A stretch of DNA of 64,000 nucleotides. It comes from Cylindrodendrum hubeiense. Its lineage: Eukaryota > Ascomycota > Sordariomycetes > Hypocreales > Nectriaceae. How positions within the stretch are numbered: the stretch's first letter is position 1; every line of letters begins with the position of its first letter. The stretch covers positions 1 to 64,000 of the forward strand of contig JAANBB010000102.1 in the NCBI GenBank assembly GCA_014621425.1, read 5' to 3'. The notes under the pieces were generated by a model. That model worked only from the letters and a program-made list of their open reading frames with translations. It searched no databases and was not told where the DNA came from. Of the stretch, positions 1 to 10,520 are shown piece by piece. The position numbers and the translations under genes are program-made.

Positions 1-122
1 CGTCCGCCACTCCTCCTTCAACCTGCCTGTGTCACTCCCATCGCCGTCGTCAGCGCCGCTCCGTCGCCAGCCCGTCCTCCGTCCTCCGTCCCCCGACCTC
101 CGTCGCCCGGCGGGCCGTCACC

Positions 123-3100
123 ATGCCTGCGCGTGGCCCTCCGTCCCCGAGCACGCAACCCGCCAAGCGACAGAGACAGTCCTCCTTCGACGATGGCTCG
201 CCGCGCAACGGCGGGCCGAGTCCTCACGATAACCATCCCGACCGCGCCTCCTCAACAGGCGCGTCGGTTGCCGCCTCCAAGGCGGGGCAGAGCAGCAATT
301 TTCGCAATGTCAGCGCCTGCAATCGCTGCCGCCTGCGCAAGAACCGATGCGACCAGAAGCTCCCCAGCTGCGCCAGTTGCGCCAAAGCCGGCGTCGCCTG
401 TGTCGGCTACGACCCCATCACCAAGAAGGAAATCCCACGCAGGTATGAGCAAGAGTCGCGCGGATGCGCCGAGCACTGCGCCACATGTCTGGGTGGTGCA
501 TCGGCCACGGTCCGTGGTGAGTTGTGTATGCAGGTGCTGATCCGACGTGTAGTTATGTCTTCTATCTCGAGACCCGAGTTGAGCAGCTCGAGAACCTCCT
601 GTCCTCCAACAACATCCCCTTCCCTCCCGCTGAGAACCTCGAAATATGCTCTCGCCCCGGGACTGATACCGCCAGTATAAATTCCACCGCTGACACGGGC
701 TACTCGGGCCAGTCGGAGGTTGGCGATCGGGGCATGATAAGACCCCAAAGCCAAGCGGTCGAGTCGCTCAAACCAAAGAAAGGCGGCCAGGCCCCCGGAT
801 TCCTCAATATTGTAAGTCCTTCGAAGCCTCGATCGCTGGCATCAGCCTCTGGTGTGTCTTTTGCTAGAGTCGTCTTCGCTGCTGTTCAATATTCTGTCTC
901 GGGTCAGACGGGTGCAAGTGACCGTCCAGGTTCACGCCAACCAACCGGAAATGGAACGTCCCTCCGCGATTCTTTCTTTGGCCTCCATACGCGTCCGACC
1001 ATCAAGCCGGCGACCTTCCCGGACAAGGAGGTTGGCTTAAGGTTGGTGAGGCTCTACTTTGAGCACTCCAACCCCCAGATTCCGATTCTGCACCGAGTCG
1101 AGTTTATGCAGACGTTTGAGCGGGTCTATGCAACCCAGGACCCGGCCCGCGGATCGCGGGAGCTCTATTTGCTCAATATGGTCTTTGCTATTGGTTGCGG
1201 TGTCATTGTTGGCGAGCCGGTCAAGACGGAATCGTCGGGTGATTCATCGACCATGAGCATCGACCAAGCGCGAAACCACAGTGCCCCGGAGGAGTACCAT
1301 GCTAGCGCTATTGTTCATCTGGAGTCGTGTCTGAGCAACAGTGGTGGGGGACTGGAGGTATTGCAAGCGGTTCTCCTCCTCGCCAACTTCGCCCTGCTTC
1401 GCCCCGTCCCGCCCGGTCTCTGGTAAGTCTTGATGGAACACGTTTTGTGAGCTGACTGACTGACCCAAATCAGGTACATTATTGGAGTCGCTGTGCGTTT
1501 GGCGGTCGATCTTGGATTGCACTATGAGGACGACAGAGACATGGACGGTGCGATGGCCGATTCTGCCGAAGCTGATGGCCCCGAAGCAGCTGGGTTGCGG
1601 GAGAATGGTGTTCAGAGTCGCGGACGACGGCTGTGGATTCGCGACATGAGACGACGGCTCTGGTGGTGCACGTACTCGCTGGATCGCTTGGTGAGCACAT
1701 GCGTTGGCCGACCGTTCGGCATTAGCGATCAGGTCATCACAACCGAGTTCCCCTCGTCGTTGGACGACGACTACATCACGCCGACGGGGTTCCTGGATCC
1801 ACCCGCCGACCAGGTTCAGCCAAGCTACAAGCATGTCGCGCACCATTACTTCCGCCTGCGGCTGCTGCAGTCGGAAATCCTTCAGGTGCTGCAGTACAAC
1901 CAGACGCAAATTGCCAAGGCCGGGATCCAGAGCAAGGGCACGCACATCCATCTCCCCTCGCCATTCCTCGTCCAGTTCGATTCTTTCAGGTCTTGGCGCA
2001 TCGACATCGACAGGCGCCTATACCAATGGAAGACAACGGCGCCGACGAGGCAGGAGACGGGGGTTATGTTCTCGACCGAGTTCCTCGAGCTCAACTATTG
2101 GCAGGCCATCATCATGCTATACCGCCAGAGTCTCAGTGTCCCTGCCATGTTCGAAGGGGAGTACAACACATCGACTGAAGTCAACAGCCCGACCGCCTTC
2201 CAGGCTGAGCTACGAGAAGACGAGGACCGAATCTACCTCAAGGTCGCCGAAGCTGGCCAGAAGATCCTTCGCCTGTACCGACAGCTTCATCTGAGCGGCC
2301 TTGTCAGCTACACCTACCTCTCCACCCACCACCTATTTATGGCGGGCATTTCGTACCTCTATGCCATCTGGCACTCTCCTATTGTGCGAAGTCGCCTGGT
2401 AAGCCTATCCCGTTGAATAAAATATTGTCTTGGGAGGAAGCTAACAGTAACCACAGACGATGGACGAGGTTGACTTCACCATCCTAGCTGCCAAGTCGGT
2501 ACTGAGCGACATGATGGACAAGTGCCCGCCCGCGGAAACGTGCCGAGATGCGTTCGATCGAACCGCCAAGGCCACCATCAAGATGGCCAGCTCCACAGGC
2601 GGGTTCGGTGTACCCACCAGTCAGTCACGGCGATCGCGCCGGGAGCCATCCGTCTGGAACACGACGCCGGACTCGTCCAAGGGCTCAACGCAGACGCGTC
2701 ACCGACACCAGAACTCTGACCATGCATCGTATCAGTTTGATCTATCGCTCTCGGACTCGCTCTCGTCTCCTACCCTGTCTGTTGCCGGCGATGTAACAGC
2801 TCAGCCATCGCCTCCTGTTCAAAGGACCACGGATGGATATATCATGAAGCCGCGAAGCCGCGGGGGTCCTAGTCCGTCGGATATGGGTATCAAACAAGAT
2901 GGATCCCCTGTCGACTCCTCCGTGGTTCCGTCACCGCCTGTCCCACGCCGAGTGACGTCCCAGCCCTCAACCGCAGGCAGTTCATACGCTGGTCAGCAGC
3001 AACAACAACAACAGCAACCCCAACAGTTCAGCGGCCCGGGCCCGGCCGAGTACCCAGACGCGCAGACGATGGAGTTCCTTCAAAACCTGGGTGCCACGCC

Positions 3101-3284
3101 CAACGGGGAGTTTGGGAACCTCGACCAATCTCAGGTAGATCTCGGGTTCGGCATGAACTGGGAGGGCCTTCATCATGACTTTAGCGATGGGCAGCAAATG
3201 AACCCCTTTGACACGTTCTTCTTTGGAGGGCAGCAGGGCAGCAACGGCTCCGGGCCGAACAACGACGGCGGTATGGGCATGTAA
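123..3284 (+). CDS. Zn(II)2Cys6 fungal-specific transcription factor, PPR1-like DNA-binding domain
   Basis: Nuclear zinc-cluster regulator of 980 aa. I read four exons: 123-442, 553-1422, 1474-2398 and 2457-3284, all with GT-AG introns of 110, 51 and 58 bp. The Zn2Cys6 cluster spans C66-C93 with spacing C-x2-C-x6-C-x6-C-x2-C-x6-C. The following linker (DPITKKEIPRSYVF, then LETRVEQLE) is the dimerisation helix style of PPR1/UaY-type regulators. A fungal transcription factor homology region covers roughly residues 250-560 (RLYFEHSNPQIPILHR, then LAVDLGLHYED across the exon 2/3 junction). The C-terminal third is low-complexity, with a Gln run near 3000-3025 and an acidic, aromatic tail that could activate transcription. 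The ATG at 123 follows a good CACC context. The target pathway cannot be told from sequence; the PPR1 likeness is limited to the DNA-binding end. Confidence 0.92.
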
Positions 3285-4030
3285 GCGACTGGTTGTATTT
3301 CTTATTTCTTGGATTTTCTGCCGGTGCCGGCGCGAGATGTACTTGCTGGCTTGTCTGCTAGCCCACGACTGTCAAGCGAAGTGGGTAGGTGGTTTTTTTT
3401 CTTCTTCATTATTTCCTGGGCCTGCCTTGAGTTTTGGTTGGATATCTGCATTGAGGTTGAGGACGATGTCCTCCCCTCGATCCGAAAAAAAGTTGGGATT
3501 AGAGAGATTGGAGGTCATTGTCGAATTTTCTCGGGTGTTGGATGCATAGTTGGTCATGGTTGACGGTAACGTCTGAAGGGTTCACTGCGAGAAAGAACAT
3601 GAAAACAGGCATGTTGATTGTAGAAAGCTGGCGAAGCACGGAACATTTTTTATACATAGGTTAATGATGATGATGTCGTCTGTCTATTGACGCGGGATGC
3701 TAAGATGGATGTACCAAAGGCCATCTTGTTCTATATTATCTACCCTCGTGTCTATCTTCCTGTCTTGTCCAGTTCACGTGTTTTAAATAAACTATCATTC
3801 CACTGTCAAGGGTACAGGTATTCATTTATATCTCGTCGTCGTCTCTGATCCTACCGTTTGCTTCCCTTTTTCATTCGTTAGATCATAAGATTTGATAGTA
3901 GTCCACACTCATCCGTATTATTCGGGCTCTACTAGCCCATTCTCAGTATCATAATTCATCTCACATTGCCATGCTACACCATGCCAAACATAAAAGAAAA
4001 CTCGTCGTCGTCGTCCCCATACCGAGGTAC
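3285..4030. other. Intergenic region between convergent genes
   Basis: The 3' ends of the zinc-cluster gene and the membrane-protein gene face each other here. T-rich tracts and an AATAAA at 3786-3791 on the + strand could serve 3' processing of the upstream gene. No supported coding sequence. Confidence 0.6.
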
Positions 4031-4786
4031 TCAATACCGCCGACTCCCCCTCCGCGGCGGCGAGTCCCTCCGCGAATAGTACCGTTCCGAGTCGACACCT
4101 TCCCGGTAGCTGTCCCGGCGATATCCACGCTCCGGGCTGTAGCGCCGGCCCGGGCGGCGGGGCGGAGTGTGCTCTTCCTCGACGACGATCTCGTCGAGCG
4201 ATGACATGGCTGAAACCTCCGAGGCCGGTACAGCGCGGGGAGGTACTGTCGAGACGGGCGAGGGTGTTCGCGGCGGTTCGACGATGACGGGCTCGCCGCG
4301 GCGGTGCGAGCGCGTACGGACCTGGACGGTTTCGGTGCGGGAACGCGTACGGCGCGATGACGATGATGGAGCGCTGCGGCGTTTCTTGTCCCGGCGAGAG
4401 CGGAAGCTGAGCATGCTGCGGGAGCCATATGTCGAGGCTCCATATGTCGAGGCTCCTATCGTCGAGGTGCCCAGCGTGGACGTGCCTATTGTAGACGTGC
4501 CCATCGTCGACGGGGTGCCCACCGTGGTCGACCGGCCGCGAATGGGGATCAGAACAGGCCCGCCATTCAGGATGGCGTAGATGATGTACAGGATCAGGAG
4601 GAAGGCGGCGACGGAGCCGAGGACGATACCCACGACGACACCCGGGCTGGGCGAGTTGTGGAGGTTGCCGTAGGAGGACGGGACGGCGACAAACGACGTG
4701 CTCGATGAGGCCTGGCGGGCCACGAGCGAGATGGCATCGGCGACGGAGCCGAGTGTTTTGGATGGGGGGAGAGGAATGGCCGGCAT
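4031..4786 (-). CDS. Hypothetical single-pass membrane protein, Ser/Arg-rich cytoplasmic tail
   Basis: Intronless 251-aa frame starting at a true ATG (4784-4786). A short N-terminal region precedes one strong hydrophobic segment at about residues 49-73 (VVVGIVLGSVAAFLLILYII). There is no clear cleaved signal peptide, so the segment is probably a signal anchor. A tandem Gly-Thr/Ser repeat follows (TSTIGTSTLGTSTIG, then GASTYGASTYG), encoded by 15-bp direct repeats around 4430-4500. The rest is a highly basic Ser/Arg/Pro-rich tail ending RRGSRRY. The layout (small ectodomain, one membrane helix, long basic tail) is common in fungal cell-wall or cortex-linked proteins, but no domain is recognised and no function is assigned. 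Several long overlapping frames in both directions are GC-bias shadows. Confidence 0.72.
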   Translation of the reverse strand: MPAIPLPPSKTLGSVADAISLVARQASSSTSFVAVPSSYGNLHNSPSPGVVVGIVLGSVAAFLLILYIIYAILNGGPVLIPIRGRSTTVGTPSTMGTSTIGTSTLGTSTIGASTYGASTYGSRSMLSFRSRRDKKRRSAPSSSSRRTRSRTETVQVRTRSHRRGEPVIVEPPRTPSPVSTVPPRAVPASEVSAMSSLDEIVVEEEHTPPRRPGRRYSPERGYRRDSYREGVDSERYYSRRDSPPRRGSRRY

Positions 4787-5931
4787 GGTGACTGGTGCCG
4801 CGGTCGACGTCGGAGATGTCTGAGGGCTCGGTATGCGGATGCTTGGGTATTGTTGCGATTGCGGTCGTGGTGTTGCAGTTCAATCGCGATTCCCTCGTCG
4901 CACGGCCGTGTCTCTTCAGCGCGACGCTCAAAAAAACACGCTCCGAGCAAAGACAATTGAAGATGGCAGCGCTTCTGGCAAATTTGTGCGGGAACGCAGG
5001 AGGAAAGGAGGAAAAGAAAGAAAGCGAGGCTGGAACGGCCACAACGCAGAGAGACACGAAATGAGTGGACGCGGGTCGTCCCGCCCGCAGCACAGGGCAT
5101 CATTGTACGAGGGCGAGCTTCTCCCAGCCACTCGATTTCCCGCCGAGGCGAATGGCTGGATCCCGCCCGCCGGGATTGACTCCCAAACTGTCCACGCAAA
5201 GAGGCCCCATGCCGCACCAAGTTGGCCTCAGACACGTTGAAAATGATTCATTCGTCCTGCGCCGCCCGTGTACGCCGCAATGTCAGCCATTCCGTCCCCC
5301 GAAATCCGGCACCGTCATGCTCGGTCCGGTCCGTGTGGGGTGGGGACCTCGACATCAACCGGGCCGGAGCTCCCCGGCCGTCAATCCCATACCACACCAA
5401 AGCAGACACATACATAACTTACCATGTACACACAACACACCATCAACCACCATTGCGGAATTCATACACTGACCCATGTAGACCTTCATGAATATAAAGC
5501 ATTGTAATTGATCCAATAAAGGATTGATTCACCTCAATTCGATCGAATAAGCAGCCACTTCTACCTATCAACATCCGCCACGTCTATGGCTCAACCCATC
5601 CTTGGCCTACTCCGCCGGTAAACCGGTCCATAATACAAGTACATAAATTCGTCCAAAGGCTCGCCAAGGCCAAATATCCAGCAAAGCGCCCTCGTCTTAC
5701 CCAATGGTATATATAATACAAGAAATTCGTTCATTAACAAGAAACCGTAAGCCCCCCACCCCCAATCCACTTTTTCCGGCGTTACATCCCAACGCCATCC
5801 TCGACAAAGGAAATTTGCATAAGGGAAGTTGATATCGGTCATTAGATATACAGAGAGATGATTTGAAGAAGAAAAAAGAGACGGAAGAAAAAATAAAGAA
5901 GAAAAAAGGAAAGTCGGGATAGCCATGAATT
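4787..5931. other. Promoter of the membrane-protein gene and 3' region of the PH-domain gene
   Basis: The part near 4790-5100 is the upstream region of the minus-strand membrane-protein gene; on that strand it is CT-rich. The part near 5450-5930 is A/T-rich and likely the 3' UTR and downstream region of the PH-domain gene. I see no credible gene. Confidence 0.5.
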
Positions 5932-8418
5932 CTATATCATGGCTGGTATCCTCTGTGGAATTGGTGGCAGCGCACAAGTGGGTGGCGGTGCTGGCGGTGG
6001 GCCATCATTTAACTGAGGCATACTCCGACGACCGGCCAGTGAAGTCCTCCCACTCACGTCTGCTCTGAGCTGCGGGTTGCTGGTCGACGTGGGGATCGGG
6101 GGAAGAGGCGCCGACGGCGGAGGTGGTGGCTCGGGAAGGGATTCGGGCGCAAGAGGAGCGGGCAGGTCGGCCGATATGCTGTACCGGGACGAATGCTCCG
6201 AGAGCACAGACTGCATGCTCGCTCGCTTCCTCGAGCGCGTCCTGACAGACGAAGTCTCGCTGCGCGCATTGGAGTGTAGGTCCAGAGAAGACCGGCATCG
6301 AGCCTGCTGTTCTTCAAGCCCACCTAGGGAAGGCCGGGAACGGCTTCTCTGCATCGGTACAGGTCCCATCGGCGCTGTGAAATTGCGGTTCATCGACGTA
6401 GAGTGATCAGGTTTCTGCCAGGGACGCATAGTCGAGAGCCTGCGAGATCCGACTGGGCGGTTGATTTCCACTCGGGTCTCGTTAAGGGGCATCAGGTTTG
6501 ATCGGCGTGACGGCAGATCGTAGGAAATGGGAGCATAGGTCAAAGGCCTAACTTGGTCCTCGCTCGTTCGTGGGGGTTGCGTCTCTTCTCCGTGACGGGT
6601 GGCAGGTCGCGCATGAACTGGCTCCATCGGCGAAGGCTGATCAGCTACCATAGAAAGGGGCCGAGCGACAGCAAGTGTTGTTGGCGGAGGCTTTCGAGCT
6701 GTCAAGCGTGGGAGACTCTCGCTCTCTCGGATCACAGGTTGAGTAGACATCCCTAACTCTTGGGCTTTCATGTAAGAAAATCTTCGGCTGGATTTAGGGA
6801 CGCTGAAGTTTGGCGTCACCAATGCCTTTGAAGAATGAGATGGGATCGGCTCAGGCATAGGCCCGGCTCCATAAGTTGACTGTGGTCGAAGGTTCACCGG
6901 TCCTCCTCTGAGGTCAACAAAAGGAGTCATAACCTGCATCGATTGTCGTCGGTCCAAAATTGCGGCGGCATTCGGCCTAGGCCTTGCCTCATTTTGAGAG
7001 CTCATTTCTTGGTGAGGCTTCTCGTCAAAGTGTGTGGGGAACGTGTCAACGGTCGGTGAGGGCTCGGGAGAGGAGGAACCTGCCGACGTCACAATCGTTC
7101 GCTGGCCTGATGAGATGAAGGAGAGGCGGTTCGAGCTATCTCGCAGATTATCCAGTTGTCTGCCGTCGTGAGACACGAAGCTGTTGGTTGTAGAAACGTC
7201 ATCCAAAGATTGGTCGATGACTGTATCATGGTCGGTGACAGTCGTTGCTGAGCCATCATTGTCCATGGCGTCATGCCACGAATAGTTGTGGGGAAGGATT
7301 CGGGAGAGGCGCTCCGGATCTCTGACAACCAATGTTCGCTGACTAGGCTGCTCTCTCAATTGCGAGGCTTCGTCTTCGGCCTTAGGCTTGCCAGTCTCAG
7401 TGAGTGTCTTCTTGCCCCCAAGAATCTCTATTTCGCGGCGCAAGGCCGCAAGCCAGCCTTCCATATCTACAGCAGTCTCAAATACCATGAGAAAATTAGA
7501 TGCTTGACGTCGCTCGGCGACTCGGAAAGTCATGCGGGAAAAGAGGGATCGAGAATCTTGCGTCGTTGTGCCGTCAGACTCCATGAGAGACGAGACTTGA
7601 ATCACCCAGTGGCGGCCGGGAATGACATCGCTAGCAAAAGCCGCCGAGTTCTTCCCCAGGTGCAGTATCTTCTCGGGCAGTCGATCAAAAGGTCCGTCTG
7701 CGCCGTACTGAAGCAAATACCCAGAAGTGGCAAGAATATAGATCTTGTTTGTCCACTCGAATTTGGGCATTGAGCCAGATGTGTTCTGGCGATGCTTCTT
7801 CCTGGACTTGAGCTTTTCGGACTGTTGTTGTTCGGTCTGCTCATTGGGGTTCTCGCCGGGTACATTGGCTCTCCGCTCGTGCATGCGCAAGATGACCTCA
7901 GTTGGTAGAGATGCCGCAGGCAGCGTCATGTGTTTGATAGCCTGGGGAAATGCCTTGAATAGTGGCGGAGGGCTCCAGATCGCAAGAGGCCCTCGAGCTG
8001 GCTTTGCGGGTCCCATTACCTTGACGGGTGGCGGGCCTGACGGGGAATTTTCGAACATGGTTGACAAGATTCTCGGGCTACGGGGTGTAGTTGGGGTGTG
8101 GTCGGATGCGGTTGCTGATTGACCGTAGGTCCAGTTATTCATATCGGCAACGGATGTGCGACTCGACGTGGATTTGGGAATATCGAGAGGCGAGAGGGGT
8201 GGCGCAGACTCCCTGGGTGCCTTGGACCGGCTAAAGATGTTCCTCAGCCCCAGTCTGGACTCCCGCCTATTTACTTTCTCCGGGCGCAACGGCACGCGGT
8301 TCTCTTCGGCAGCCATGAGATCAAGATCCGGTGGACGGGTCCTTCTCGACGGGCCATGTTGGCTCTGGAGAGTCTCGAGGGTGCCACTGTGCGCCATGAC
8401 AGAGTCTCGGTTCGACAT
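5932..8418 (-). CDS. PH-domain protein with long proline-rich disordered tail
   Basis: Single-exon, 828-aa protein with its ATG at 8416-8418. The N-terminal 200 residues are Ser/Pro-rich and probably disordered. A pleckstrin homology domain is visible at about residues 215-335: KFEWTNKIYILATSGYLLQY opens it, and the closing helix contains DMEGWLAALRREIE with the conserved tryptophan. PH domains bind phosphoinositides or protein partners, so a role at the cell cortex or in signalling is likely but inferred. The C-terminal 450 residues are low-complexity, rich in Ser, Pro and Arg, and end in polyproline stretches (PEPPPPPSAPLPPIP) of the sort bound by SH3 or profilin-type partners. No catalytic domain is visible. 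The gene has an unusually long upstream region (6.2 kb to the next gene). Confidence 0.85.
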   Translation of the reverse strand: MSNRDSVMAHSGTLETLQSQHGPSRRTRPPDLDLMAAEENRVPLRPEKVNRRESRLGLRNIFSRSKAPRESAPPLSPLDIPKSTSSRTSVADMNNWTYGQSATASDHTPTTPRSPRILSTMFENSPSGPPPVKVMGPAKPARGPLAIWSPPPLFKAFPQAIKHMTLPAASLPTEVILRMHERRANVPGENPNEQTEQQQSEKLKSRKKHRQNTSGSMPKFEWTNKIYILATSGYLLQYGADGPFDRLPEKILHLGKNSAAFASDVIPGRHWVIQVSSLMESDGTTTQDSRSLFSRMTFRVAERRQASNFLMVFETAVDMEGWLAALRREIEILGGKKTLTETGKPKAEDEASQLREQPSQRTLVVRDPERLSRILPHNYSWHDAMDNDGSATTVTDHDTVIDQSLDDVSTTNSFVSHDGRQLDNLRDSSNRLSFISSGQRTIVTSAGSSSPEPSPTVDTFPTHFDEKPHQEMSSQNEARPRPNAAAILDRRQSMQVMTPFVDLRGGPVNLRPQSTYGAGPMPEPIPSHSSKALVTPNFSVPKSSRRFSYMKAQELGMSTQPVIRESESLPRLTARKPPPTTLAVARPLSMVADQPSPMEPVHARPATRHGEETQPPRTSEDQVRPLTYAPISYDLPSRRSNLMPLNETRVEINRPVGSRRLSTMRPWQKPDHSTSMNRNFTAPMGPVPMQRSRSRPSLGGLEEQQARCRSSLDLHSNARSETSSVRTRSRKRASMQSVLSEHSSRYSISADLPAPLAPESLPEPPPPPSAPLPPIPTSTSNPQLRADVSGRTSLAGRRSMPQLNDGPPPAPPPTCALPPIPQRIPAMI

Positions 8419-10480
8419 GGCGGGGAATTCGATCCCAGACCCTTGGTGCTGGAGTATGGCGATGGGGGAGAGTGGTGGGTGGTGGAGGAGAGCCCCGAGG
8501 GGACGGCCAGGCGATTATCGTCGAGGCAGGTGTTTGACTTGAGGACAGAGATGCATGGGTTGGTGACAGTAGACTCGGATATGCGGTTCAATGGGATCGG
8601 ACAGCGATGTCAGTGTCGTCGGATTTGGTGCGTGTGCGTGAGCAGGTAGAGTTGGATCGCGTGAGGTCAATAAAGACGGGTAGCGGAGGTTGCGACAGTA
8701 GTGGAGGGCAACGGCAACGAGACAATGTTGTGGACGTGGAATGTGGATTCTGACGTTGAGTCTGGGGGAACGGTCTCGTGTTAAAAAAAATGAAAAAATA
8801 AAGGTTTGGCTGGCCACGCGATGCGAAGGAGCATCGACTTATTAGACAGTCCGGGGTTTTTTTTTCTTCTTACCAATAAAGGAAAGTGCGAGGTAACGAA
8901 TGGACTCGAGAATAATATGGGTCGAGAGGCAAGAGAGAAGGAGCGAAGAAGAGACACAAGGCAGGTGGTTGAGACAAGCGAATGAGAGGCCAGCGCAGGC
9001 GACGGGGAGAGGAGGAAGCAAGAAAGAGGACGAGGCAGGCGCGCGAGGGGAGGGTGGTGTAGTGTAATGATGTCTAGAAGAATGGAGGACGGGTCGACAG
9101 CGATCGTAGTCTATGTAAGGGATGGCCAACAGGACGGTCGCGCAAGCCGCTGAGAGGACATGTACCAGTCGCTCGCCCAAGTCATAATAACATGCAACCA
9201 CAGATGCAGGTACCAAGCCCTCGAGCACCCACTCGAGCCCACCAGCCCACTCGGCGCCCACTCCACGGCCAGAGGACCAGTCGAGCGCCGCCGACGACAG
9301 GGGCAATGGGCCTAGGCACGCCCGCCTGGGGGGAACCTAGAAGCCGAGCGCGCCAGGATCCAGCCATGGCGCTCCATGACTCCATCAAAAAGCCCCGTCT
9401 CGACAGGGGTAGCCCCTGTTGGGCAACAAAACGGCTGCTACCTGGGTGGGCTAACCAGCCTGGTCGATTGAGGACTGGCTGTGGCACCTTGCCTTTCTCG
9501 CGCCAGTAGCCTCTCCCCAGCAGCTGCATCCAGAGTACATCGTCGAGTACGAATACTCGGCGCACCACCGCTCAACCGACTCAGCCCAAGGTACCTTGAC
9601 TTGGCGGCAGCGCTGAGTCGCCCTAAACATCGACTCAGGTCCTCCCTCCCTCGAACCCTCGAACCCTCGCCCCAAACATCGAGGCCGTGTTTGTCCAAGC
9701 CAGTGCCAGACTACTCCATTCACTACCTAGTCCCAATCGTGGCCGGCCGAGGAGCCGTGGTGGCCGCGACGGGACCCAGATGCTTGGAACCATACGGGGC
9801 GGTGCTACCCAAGTTCCCTGTCAACAGCCCTGGAAGTCGTCTTGGCTCAAAAGGTGTCGCTTTTTTTGGAGCCGAGAGTTGAGAGATCACTGCCTATAAC
9901 GCTGAGAGAGTTTATTTACTCGTATAAGCTCCGGGGCCGCGCAACGGAAAAGGGGAGCCCCGGGGTTGCGGGTGGGATACAGCTTGGCGGCGCCCATTGG
10001 CTGGTGTGGGCGGCACCGATAAGACAGAAACAAAGAACAAAAGAGAAACATTCGCCAGGCGCTAATTAGCAGCACTTCACGACTCAACGCGAGGGCGAAC
10101 GACTGCGACTGAGCGTGTCGCGCCGTCATGGAATTGGCCTCGAGGAAACTGGCGGGCCAGGGGCAGCAAGCCAACAAACCAGGGCCGAGCGGGTGTTTGG
10201 GTTGCGAGCTGCGAAGTTCAAGTCAGTGAGAGGCCGAGCCAGTCGCAGCGACATCCAGGCTGTCGCAGACACCCCAAAGGGGAATAGAATGGCCATCCCC
10301 CTGCAGCAGAACCATGTTTTCCTCCCGAGCCCTGGCGAGCGGCAGGATTTCTACCACTTGGGAGCACGTCTTTTGGCAGGTGACCGACGGTCGTAGAGGT
10401 GGTCATCACTCATCACTCATCACTCGTCACTCGGGCGGCGTCTTTCGGTGCATCGCCAGCCATGCCCGCCGTGCACCACC

Positions 10481-10520
10481 GCCAGCCATTGCCAGCCATT
10501 GCCAGCCATTGCCAGCCATT
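10481..10520. repeat. Minisatellite, 10-bp unit gccagccatt x4
   Basis: Four perfect copies of gccagccatt, followed by a degenerate fifth copy to about 10529. Intergenic. Confidence 0.9.

Noticed and set aside
812..869. Possible 56-58-bp intron in the first zinc-cluster gene (gtaagt ... ctag)
   Set aside because: Removing it breaks the frame or loses the stretch GVSFARVVFAAVQ, which reads as real protein and continues into the conserved FFGLHTRPTIKPATF block.
3918..5093. 391-codon minus-strand frame overlapping the small membrane-protein gene
   Set aside because: It is His/Arg/Pro-rich and overlaps the frame with a proper membrane helix and ATG; a shadow of GC bias.
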